This document shows positions 55,186-64,000 of a stretch of DNA of 64,000 nucleotides, in pieces (positions within the stretch are counted from its first letter, which is position 1; every line of letters starts with the position of its first letter). The stretch comes from Colocasia esculenta (lineage: Eukaryota; Streptophyta; Magnoliopsida; Alismatales; Araceae). The stretch is from contig CM024764.1 of the NCBI GenBank assembly GCA_014218235.1, forward strand, positions 69,167,184 through 69,231,183, in the 5' to 3' direction. The notes under the pieces were generated by a model. The model was not told where the DNA came from. It saw only the letters and a program-made list of their open reading frames with translations, and made no database searches. Both the position numbers and the translations under genes were made by a program.

Positions 55186-58100
55186 GTGCGTGGTAACAAG
55201 GTGATAAGGATCAGGTCAGTGTGTGTGTGATAAATTGCAGTTAAGCTGTGGCATTAGAGATTTGAGTCAGTGGATATTAAGAAACAATGTGGATGAAAAT
55301 GTGATTAGAGTCATGAAGAGTTTGATATGATCAAGAAAGGCAGACCAGCTTTAAAAGAGGTATCAGTACATATAAGAGCAGTGATTTATGGCAAATAGAT
55401 TCAATATGCCCGAGATCAGAAATCTGAGAAAAATATTGTTATGAAATATAATGATAGCAGGAAGGAAGTGTGATATGAAGATTTGTATAAATAAGTATAG
55501 AAATGATCAGTTGAATAAAGAAAGAGAGAAAAGAAGGATTAATGTGCAATAAGGATTTGTGAAAATTGCACAAGAGGAATATTTAGTTGATGATTGGCAG
55601 TTTAGATAAAGAAAAGTTATGGATTAGAGAAAGGAAGAATTTAGCAAATGATGGAGTGAATAAGATCAGATGAGTCAGGAAATGTCAATTAAAGTTTGCA
55701 TATTGGTGCAAAGAAATGATTTAATTGAGCAGAAAGGAATTGTTATCCAGAGTTTCGTGCAGAAGCAAGAATAAATTAATTAAAGAGTATTTGGAAAGTT
55801 TATGCAACAAAGCTATGAGATTAACCAGAGAATGTCAGTAAAGTAGGAAAGATATATGAAAAGCGCAATATGTCAATAGTGATTTGCAGATCAGAAATTG
55901 CAGTAATTTCTTCAGCAGGAATTAATTGAATGGGATGATTTGAGAAGCAGTTGAAGTCAGAAGAAAGCAATTGAAAGTAATATTGTGAACAGAAATTGTG
56001 GAATATTTTGCAAAAGTGTTCAGTTTGATCAGAGTAGCGCAGCGGAAGCAGAAGCAAGAAAGATTTAATATTCATAAATTGTTCAAGCTTTGCTGAGATA
56101 AAAAGAAAGTGTAAAGTTTTGCGTAGCGGAATAAAGGAACAGAATTTATTATGGTTTTTAATCAGAGATCGGCTTTAAGCGGTATGAACAGAATAATATG
56201 AAAGAGCAGAAAATTCAAAGATGGTGATTGGTTTTCTTTGAAAAAAATGTCAGTTGTGAATATAAATGCAGATGAGGCAAGATAACGGCAGACAGTGATA
56301 AATGGAAAGGGAAAATGGTGGCATGAAAGAATATTACAGTGTAAGATATTTGAGAAAGGTAAAGTAGTCTCGAAAGAAATGTTACAAACACAGCCCAGAA
56401 ATTGTGGAAGCAGGTTCAGTCCAAGGAGATAAAGCGCCATTGGCAAGGTAGGATCACCTACGGTTAAAAGCTAAAGAAAGGCAATGGAATTGACAGAACA
56501 GAGTAAGTGTGAGATGAATTGAAAGGCTGAAGCAGAGAAAGAGTATCCTACTTGTTCTGTGTTCGGTTTTATTTGTTTTTAGGTGATAATTTGGTTTATT
56601 GTGATTTGTTTTATATGTCGAGGACGACATTTGTTTTTAGGTGATAATAATGTAACGTCGCACGTTTTTCGGATCCCCGTGGATCGAGGTTTAGTGGGTT
56701 TGCTGGCCAATGTGAGGCCCATTAGTGTTGTGTGTTTCTTACTAGATCCTTACTGGGTTTGGTTTGGGTCCGTGTTGGTGTTCAGCTTGCTGGACACAGT
56801 GTGTTGGCATCCAAGTGGGTGACGTCGACTGTGTGTTGGCGGCAGTGGTGTGCCGTTAACATGGTGTTAACGTCCATCGATGAGGACGTCGACTGTTGAA
56901 CTTGGCGTCAAGTCTTGTGGACGTCTAGTTGTGGCGGTCTGGTTAAACGGCCAAAGGGTTGACGTTAACCTGGCATGCCTGTGTTTTTATGGCAGACCCG
57001 AGCTCTGTTCTTTCTCCTCCTTCTCCCTTCCTCTTCCCCCACCTTCACCCTTGAGCTTCTTCGCGAGTTCTGACGGTCGGCGGGAGCTCGTGGGAAGGCC
57101 GTGGTGCGCGTGGTAGCGGCAGATCGGGCGGGGAATGACGGATTGGAGCGCGGTGTTCGTGGGACGTTTCTCGGGTTTCGGCGTGATTCGAGGTTCTTCG
57201 GGAGTTTAATTACATTTCTGAGGTAGGGGTCGAGCCCTGTTAGCTTGTTAGAAACATTAAAACACGACTTAATCACTTGAACCAGCATTTTTATTGTATT
57301 TTCGGATCAAGTCGTACCATGCGGGGTTAAAGGGTGGTTTGATGAATTTAATGTGTAAAGCATGTTGTAATGGGTTGTTCCGGGTTCTAGTATGTTAAAG
57401 GAACCATTTTTATATGTTTTTCTGTAGTTTAAATGGTTGGAAAACCTGTAGAACTGGATTAGGGTTTCTGCAGGGTTTTAGGCCGGAGAACTTGGCGTCA
57501 AGATCGCTTGCCGCCAAGATCACCAGCCGGGATATAGACGGCTAGATCGCTTGCCGTTTATTTCCTTCCAGCGGCAGTCGATGTTGCCGCCAACCTGTGC
57601 ATGTGTTCATGCAGTGTTGTTTACGTAGCCTTCTTGGTTATGAATAATGTGTGATTGTGTGTGCATGGCGATGACCGGTGTGAGCCAATGCACTTGGTAT
57701 GCTTTATACTGCTCATGTAATGGGCATGTTTTACGTAAATGATATGTGATGTACGTAATCGCTTTCCGTAGTGTGTGTGGTGCGTTGGCACCCGTGGCAC
57801 TCTTGGAGTGCGTTGTCCATGTGTTGGACATGTGGTTTACGTGGAAGACGTGTGGTACACCATCCAGGGTGTAATATACATGTATTGTCTACGTGGTTTG
57901 AGTGTGTGTGTGCTACACACTTTGTGGTAATATAATTCTGGTGATTTATCGTAGTAACTGGGCAGTGAGGTTCTTGTGTGAGCCTAGCCATGACTTTGTG
58001 GTGTTTGGGCAGTGAAGGTCATATGTGGACCTAGCCCTGGTTCGTTGTTGTCTTTCGAATAATACTATATTGATTTATGCGTTAAGTGGTCTGTGTTGCC

Positions 58101-60248
58101 ACGAAGGTCATTTCGTGACCAATGAAAGGCAAGTTTGTGGTTCAGGTATGTGTTGGTGTGGGATAGCTTTGGAGTCACATGGTGACCGATGTTAAGCTAA
58201 TCCTAACACTTGTATATTATGAATTATAAGTAAAGGCTATATATGTAAATATCGTGGTTTGTGCTAGCCGAGTGTGGTGGTCCGGCGCCTATTCCGGAAA
58301 TGCCTCTCTAGTCGGGTACCCCAGGTTCTTTGTGAGCCAGGCATGTGTGTTTGTTGTGCTCGGGGTTTTGTCCCGGTACAGTGTGGTACCGTTGAGGTCT
58401 GTGTCGTCTTCCTGGACACCCTCACTCTTGTGCTTGAGTAGTACGTCCGGCTGAGGGAAAGACAGCAGTAGGGCAGCGGCTTGTGTTGTGGGTGTGTAGT
58501 CGCTTGTAGCGCACTCGTAGTTGGGGGTACGGACACCAGTAGTCGACACTGGTCCCCAGCTAGTCCTGTTTTCTAGTGCCTCACTTTAGAGTGCTCCGGC
58601 CAGAGACTCTAGAGGTGCCAGGCATGGGCCTACAGTTGTGTGTCTGCAGGTGTGGTGTTGGTTGGTCTCCACAGTTGTTTGACTTCTTCCTTGTGGAGCG
58701 GCAGTTGGACCTTTCGTCCGTGACTGCGAGACTGAGAGGTAGTTCTTGTGTTGTGTTGTCCGGGTTGGATATTGGCCTGATCAGCCAGTAGTCCGTTCCC
58801 GTGTGGTGGCGCTGTTCTTTCTGACTCGTGCTTTGCTTACGCTAGTTGTAGCTTGACTCGTGCTTTGCTACTTGTCGTAGTTCGTGAGTTTGTGACTCGT
58901 GGTCGAGGTTTGACCAGTTCGAGGTGTGCCTTGGTGTTGGCACAGTTGTGACTGAGTTGTGGTTTGTGTGACTTGTCGATTAAGGTTTTACCTGTAATAT
59001 TGTGTCTAACTAAAGGTATAATATAATTATGGTTCAGTGTGGTGTTTATCACCTACCTGTACCCTTGTTCGGGTGTTTGTGTTGTGGTACCTCAGAGTAG
59101 CAGGTACTTGTTCCCTTCGTGGGTTACTTTGTAGTTTTGTGATGGTACATTGTGTACCAACCTTTCCGGGTACTTGTGTGTTGTGGAGGTCTTGTGGTTT
59201 GACCTACCACTTGTTGTATCCTAACTGTTTTAGGTAGATCTTTGTTTATAATTTATTGTGGATTGGTTGTGATTATTAATTATGTTACTTATGTGGGTAA
59301 TTTGCCGATGAGGCTCATGGCCTAGGCATATTGTGATTTAGTTAAGCTATACTCTGTGGAGGCCGTGTGAGACCTTCCACTTGTTGAGTTTTACTCTCTT
59401 CTTGGGTATGATTCCAATTATAGCTTTAGTGTGTTATGGATTGGCTTCGTGTTAGCCAGTTCTATTACCTTTGAGTAGTTCTGTTGTAAAGTGGTTTGGA
59501 GTATAAAGGACCAGCTCTTTGTTAGCAGTCCTACTACTCAAGTGTTTGAGGTTCGCCTGTGAAGCTTGTAGCCTGGGCAGTGACTTGCCTGTGTGGCTTA
59601 TAGTTTAGGCAACCCGTTGTTGTAGCAGTGTGCCAGTGAGACTGTGGTTTAGGCACTTTGGTTGTTGGGCTGACTAATGATATTATGTTAGTCCTGTAGT
59701 CCTACATTTCTTTTGAGGACGTTATGTTTATTATTATAAGCATGTTTAATTGTTATTTATTGTAATGATGTGAGCATGAAATGGTTTGGCTATTATTGTT
59801 GCCAGTGAGACCCATTGGGGTCGAGGAGTTTGTGGTTACCGTGTTGTTTTGGGTAGCCCCTACTGAGCCAGTGACTTGTTGAGGCTCACTCCCCTACAGT
59901 TCTTTTCAGGGCTTGCCGTGTGTTTGGCTTGCAGTGGCGTTGTGACAGACTTGTACCACCAGCAGTAGTTTAGTAGTTAGTGTTGTGTGAGCTTGTGCTC
60001 CCTCGGGGTATGCCCCAGGTAGTTGTACTCTTTTTAATTGGACATGTATTAATGTAATGGGACAGTTGTACAAATTTGTGAACAGATATGAGCACATGTA
60101 CTTTCTTGTGTCTTATATTCTTGTGGTTTGTCTTTTGTACTCTTACTGGACTCTAGTGTGAGATATCCCTTGCGACACTTCGGTGCGTTCGCGGGAGGCG
60201 GATCTGGATATGGAGCCTTAATGGGCATAAATACCCCGGTCCGTCACA
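55186..60248 (+). mobile_element. Element C: truncated Tekay-like element in the 3' LTR of A
   Basis: 55186-56650 is purine-rich, strongly decayed internal sequence with no readable protein, ending in TTTTTAGGTGATAATAA before an LTR start. 56651-60248 is the 3' LTR. The 5' LTR and most of the internal part are missing. About 290 bp of LTR A around the junction (equivalent to 27151-27442) are missing too, so the insertion was accompanied or followed by a deletion. Confidence 0.75.
56651..60248 (+). repeat. LTR of element C (3.6 kb)
   Basis: TG...CA ends (TGTAACGTCGCACG ... GGTCCGTCACA). It shares with LTR B the start, the CGAGCCCTGT/GGGTTTCTGCAG tract, the TGCCCCAGGTTCTTTGTGAG-like tract (58318) and the CTTGCGA...TTCGCGGGAGGCGGA end (60168-60200). 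Between about 58800 and 59880 it has over 1 kb not seen in B, with repeats of GGTACATTGTGTACC type. Two copies of TTTTTAGGTGATAA (56576, 56632) precede it. Confidence 0.82.
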
Positions 60249-61066
60249 CCCCTCCTCAAGGACGAGGAGAGCCTCATTTGTTACTCCGAAGGGCTGCCGA
60301 AATCCCTTCTGATCCATACTTAGTCCCGCAACCATCCTTTTCCCTCACTTCCTTCACACCCTCCTCCACTAAAACAACCCATTCCTCATCTTCGGAGTAC
60401 GGGACGTGAAGAGGGCGACTCCAGCATCCTCCTGAAGCTTCCGGACGACCTTTGGAGCAGCAAACATGCCAAGGAGACGCCTCAATGGGGCTCACTCTCT
60501 CCTTCTCCCTTTCCCTTTCTCATTACATGCACTTTTATGTCATTTTTAGATAGAGCATACTTAGCACACACGCACCCACGTTTTCCTACACCCAAAGGGG
60601 TTTAAAACCCCCCCAGGTTCGTTCCCTCCATGATCACATCTTTCCTTTCTATTTTAGAGTAGATACTACCTTCAACGTGTTCTAATAGGTTTTTCTTTTG
60701 TTTGTTTTCTTGTGTGGCAGGCAATCAATCTTTCTCCACGAGGAGCTCTCATCTTCTAGCCGGCTGGAAGACGGGAAGAAGGTCTACATCCAACAACTCC
60801 CGCACAAAGAGAACGCGACGGTGGAGGACGACACGACAAGAAATGCGACAGGCGTTAGCGACGCATTATTAGCTTCGTCGCGGCCGCTAAGGCTGCCGCG
60901 ACACCAGGTCCGCCTCCCTTTCTCTCTCCTATTCCTAGTTAAGCTAGCCGTCTTTGTTTTCTGTTCATAAGGTAGCTTACTAGGTGGCGATCACATACAT
61001 CTTTCCATTCCATTAGATTTAATATCCGTTAACGTGTCGAGGGGAAGCACAATCCCTATGATTACA
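60249..61066 (+). repeat. 3' LTR of element A, second part
   Basis: Matches 27441-28259 of the 5' LTR with about 23 differences in 818 bases and ends ATGATTACA, followed by AACGC, the same five bases that precede the 5' LTR. Confidence 0.88.
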
Positions 61067-61071
61067 AACGC

Positions 61072-61968
61072 GACGAGGGTGGTCGCGTTCTGAACACGAT
61101 GGCAGTGGGGGTCGCATTCTAGTTGCCGCCGGTGGGGTTGACGTCTGCATGTGCACCGCGTGTCGCGCATGGAGTGGGGTTTGCTGACGTCGGGAATGGG
61201 AAGGCGATGCCTTAGTCCACCACGATAAGGTCGCAACGGGGAGGTATGTCGCGATCCCAACCGCTGTGCGGTTTTTAAGCAGGCTGGCTGAACAGAGCCT
61301 TCACAAGCTCTGCTTAACCAGGGGAGGAGCTGCTGCGGCTCTGTTGGGCGATTCGGCATTTCGGCGGAGTTCTTATCGCGCTCTCGACGCGAGGACGTCG
61401 CATCGAGCGGGGGAGACGCCATGCCATGCGTGGTTTGCGTGTTCTTCGTGAAGGTAGGGAGTTCTACCTTAATATGTTACGTGGATTGCATGTTAGCTTG
61501 TTTACCGCTTAAAGAACAGTAGATACCATGCCTAGGAGGTGAAATGAGCATGAAAACCGGGTTGAAATCATGTGTAGGGTGGTTTGCATGGAAAATCCGG
61601 AGATGGTTCCTGGATTAGGGTTTTCTCCTAAGAAGGCGACGGACCCTGCTGTCGCGACCAGGTCGCGACAGGCCGACCCGTCGCGATAGGGTTTCTTATC
61701 GCGACATGTCGTGGTGTCACGATCAGAAGGCGGCCTTGGCCTCTGTCGCGATCACAACCGAGGATACTATTTTGCATGCTTTTGGCAATTAGGATATCCG
61801 AATATCGATGCTTAACGTGCATGGTTTTGGTAAGAGGTGCATTGGCACCCGTAAAGCTCTGTGAGCAAGTTGCCCACACAGATAATGGGTGGTTTATGTA
61901 TATGGTGTGGTGTTATCGTGGTTTCAGTATGTGCATGGCACATACTCCGATGTGGTGATATTACGCGC

Positions 61969-62002
<34 letters not shown>

Positions 62003-63420
62003 ATGGCACATGCACTGGTTGTCGTTGTGGTTTGGCAGTGAGGTCCCTGCGTGAACCTAGCCCTAGCATTCTAATATGTGATTATAGGTAGGTTAAGATG
62101 GTTAATTAATGAAGCGCAAGTGTGGTTATTAAGTGGTTACCGAGTAATGAGTTTAACGTGGCAATGGAGGTCACCTTGTGATCAATGATAGGCCAGGTAT
62201 GGTTAACTTTCGTGATTTATGTGTGTCTGTGTAGGATAGCTTGTGGGTTACAGAGTAACCAGGTCAAGCTAGTCCTTACGTTTGTATCATGATTTTTAAT
62301 GAAGATTGTATGAGTTTGTGATGTGATTAATGTGTTGCCAATTTTGGTGGTCCGACGCCTATTCTGGAATGCCTCTTTAGTTGGGTGCCTCAGGTTCCGA
62401 GGAGAGCCAGGCACGTGGGTGTGCTCGGGGCTTGTCCCGGTACAGTGGTACCGTCGAGGTCTTGTCGTTTTCCTGGACACCCTCACTCTCAGGGAGAGTT
62501 GTCGTCCGGCTGAGGGAAAGGCGACAGTGGCACAGTGACTTGTGAGAGTTTATGTTTAGTCACTTGTAGTGTGCTCGTAGCTGGGGGTTACGGACACCAG
62601 TAGACGTACTGGGCCATGGCTAGTCCTAGTTTCCAGTGCCTCACTTTAGGGAGCTCGGGCCAGAGTCTCTAAAGGTGCCAGGCATGGGCCTGCAGGGTGT
62701 GTGACCTGTAGGTTGTGGTGGTTTGGTTGGTCTCCACAGTTCTTTAGCTTTACTTGTGTTGTGGAGCGGCAGTTGGACCTTACGTCCGTGACTGCGAGAC
62801 TGAGAGGTAGTTCTTGTGCTGTGTTGTCCGAGTTGGATACTGGCGTCATGAACCAGTAGTCTATCCCGTGTTGTGGCGTCGTGCTTTGTAGATTGTGCTT
62901 TGCTATTGGTTGTAGCGTGTGTTGGTTGTGGTTTTACTCGTCGAGGTGTGCCATGGTGTTGGCATAGTTGTTATCGTGGTTCGTGAGCGGAGACTCATTG
63001 GTTGTGGTTTGATTGGTTATGGTGTGCCCTAGTGTGGCACAGTTGTGTTTATGTTCCGTGGTGGTACCTCGTGGTAGTAGGTACCTGTACTCTTTGTAGG
63101 TACTAGTTTCTCGTAGTATGCTGAATATTAGCCTTTTCAAGTGGTGAAGTGGAGGTCATACGGTGAGACCTTCCACTTGATGTGTTTTACTCTTCCTTGG
63201 GTAGCTTCCGAATAAGGTTTAGTGCACAATGGATTGGTTTCATGATTGCCAATCCTGTTACTTAAATATGATATGCGATACATTGTGGGTTTACATTGTG
63301 GTTTAAGGGAATAAAGGATTAGCTCTTGGCTAGCAGTCCTGTTACCCATGTGTTGGAGGCTTGCTAGTGAAGCTAGTAGCTTAGGCAATGCTTTGCCTGT
63401 GTGGCTTACAGCTTAGGTGA
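61072..63420 (+). repeat. LTR D, remainder
   Basis: Continues the LTR begun at 26630. It contains tracts parallel to LTR C: GGTGGTCCGACGCCTATTC (62348), the CACCCTCACTCTC tract, GGTTGGTCTCCACAGTTC, GTGGAGCGGCAGTTGGACC (62762), and GAGGTCATACGGTGAGACC. It is rich in TCGCGA words at 61640-61760. It stops near 63420 without the usual CTTGCGA...TCACA end, so the 3' part is missing. No ORF is supported. Confidence 0.65.
61971..62000. repeat. (GT)15 microsatellite
   Basis: Thirty bases of pure GT preceded by GCGCGC, inside LTR D. Confidence 0.95.
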
Positions 63421-63700
63421 CCACCTCAACATCACGCCCGCCCCACGCGCGTCACGCGGCGCACATGTAGACGACGAGACAAAACAGTGGCATCCAGAAC
63501 GTGACATCCCCGGGTGTCACGATGAGAACACGACGCACCCCTCTGTCGCGTTTAAAGATAGAGAATAAACAAGCAATTCGGGCCAACCAGCCGGCCCACA
63601 ACGCACTGAAAACCTGTGTAAGCACCTGCTACACACAACATGGGCCACACACTGGCCACCACAACCAATATAAGACGATTCGAACAGTCGATATGCTACA
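63421..63700 (-). repeat. LTR start of element E
   Basis: On the minus strand the LTR begins TGTAGCATATCGACTG at 63700, directly after TTTCTTTTAGGTGATAGTAA. About 280 bp are present before contact with LTR D. The remaining 3' part is at 25146-26629; the middle is not found and is probably deleted. Confidence 0.62.
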
Positions 63701-63807
63701 TTACTATCACCTAAAAGAAATTTCATCCTCGAAATTTAAAGTGGAATCTGATATCAAAAATTTCTTTTAAAATTAACAGGGTATTATCACCTAAAAGAAT
63801 TAAAAGC
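63701..63807 (-). promoter_or_regulatory. Duplicated pre-LTR box of element E
   Basis: On the minus strand, TTTTAGGTGATA occurs just after the stop codon (about 63796-63785) and again touching the LTR (63716-63701), with AATTTCGAGGATGAAATTTC next to the second copy. Same arrangement as elements B and C. Confidence 0.55.
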
Positions 63808-64000
63808 TTACTCAAATAAATATGGATACGTCTTCATCATTTCCTCTGCTAGTTCCCAAGTATCTTCACCGCCCTGCCTGTTTTCCCATCTAACTTTCAC
63901 CAAATCAATACTCTTATTTCTAAGCTTTTGGGTTCTGCGGCCTGTGATCTGTACTGGATATTCTGGCATAGTCATATCTGGCTTTAATTCACTCCTCTGG
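63808..64000 (-). CDS. C-terminal chromodomain of Tekay-like element E (partial)
   Basis: The frame enters at the right edge and ends in TAA at 63810-63808. It reads TMPEYPVQITGRRTQKLRNK, SIDLVKVRWENRQGGEDTWE and YPYLFE. This is the chromodomain-like end of the integrase of a Tekay/Del element. It is intact at the positions mutated in element B (the Trp of DTWE is present). The rest of the polyprotein lies beyond 64000. Confidence 0.85.
   Translation of the reverse strand, partial: QRSELKPDMTMPEYPVQITGRRTQKLRNKSIDLVKVRWENRQGGEDTWELAEEMMKTYPYLFE

Larger units (their letters stand above)
26828..61066 (+). mobile_element. Element A: giant Ogre-like (Tat) LTR retrotransposon, with nested insertions
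   Basis: The outer limits are TGTGGACACCC at 26828 and ...ATGATTACA at 61066, flanked by identical AACGC (26823-26827, 61067-61071). The 5' LTR is 26828-28259. The 3' LTR is split into 54866-55185 and 60249-61066 by element C. The internal region is 28260-28278 plus 39152-54865; element B occupies 28279-39146. Without insertions the element is about 18-19 kb. The order is leader, gag-PR-G-patch, spacer with tandem hairpins, RT-RNH-aRNH-IN, then antisense genes. This layout, the size, the dual RNase H and the long PR-RT spacer fit the Ogre group of Tat. Confidence 0.85.

Noticed and set aside
56162..56446. 94-codon minus-strand frame in element C
   Set aside because: No motif and low-complexity purine-rich sense strand; it lies in decayed internal retrotransposon DNA.

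Overview
The window is plant nuclear DNA made almost entirely of transposable elements. I found no convincing host gene, rRNA, tRNA or CRISPR. The evidence for a flowering plant is the presence of Tat/Ogre and Del/Tekay Ty3/gypsy retrotransposons, CACTA transposons of the TNP2/Transposase_24 type, a TTA-flanked PIF/Harbinger-type MITE, a Helitron end, and antisense 'plant mobile domain'-like genes with GT-AG introns. I cannot name the species.

Region by region: (1) 1-7947 is a Tat-lineage gypsy element on the minus strand. It has a 5' LTR at about 7252-7947 and broken gag-PR-RT-RNH-IN running leftwards. An 86-bp tandem array and an antisense coiled-coil ORF lie between integrase and the 3' LTR, which is outside the window. 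(2) 7948-9674 is AT-rich spacer. (3) 9675-19619 is a CACTA transposon with decayed TNP2 and TNP1-like genes and, between them, an Ulp1-like cysteine peptidase with recognisable catalytic residues. (4) 19620-22122 is spacer holding a 661-bp MITE and a 496-bp non-autonomous Helitron. (5) 22123-25145 is the left part of a second CACTA element.

(6) 25146-64000 is a deep nest of LTR retrotransposons inside that second CACTA. A minus-strand Tekay-like element (E) has LTR pieces at 25146-26629 and 63421-63700, and its chromodomain is at the right edge. A plus-strand LTR (D) sits in it at 26630-26827 and 61072-63420. A giant Ogre-like element (A, 26828-61066, target duplication AACGC 34 kb apart) sits in D. 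A Tekay chromovirus (B, 28279-39146) sits in the primer-binding site of A. A solo LTR of the A family (37155-38563, target duplication GCTGT) sits in the 3' LTR of B. A large Tekay-like fragment (C, 55186-60248) sits in the 3' LTR of A.

Element A carries gag-PR with a G-patch, a PR-RT spacer with seven 41-bp hairpin repeats, RT, two RNase H domains and integrase. After integrase it carries an antisense module of two intron-containing genes (PMD-like at 48666-51050, DUF7745-like at 52033-53483) that remain open although the retrotransposon genes are broken. Sense genes make up the Gag/Pol machinery. The antisense genes and the Ulp1-like gene are accessory functions whose role is unknown.
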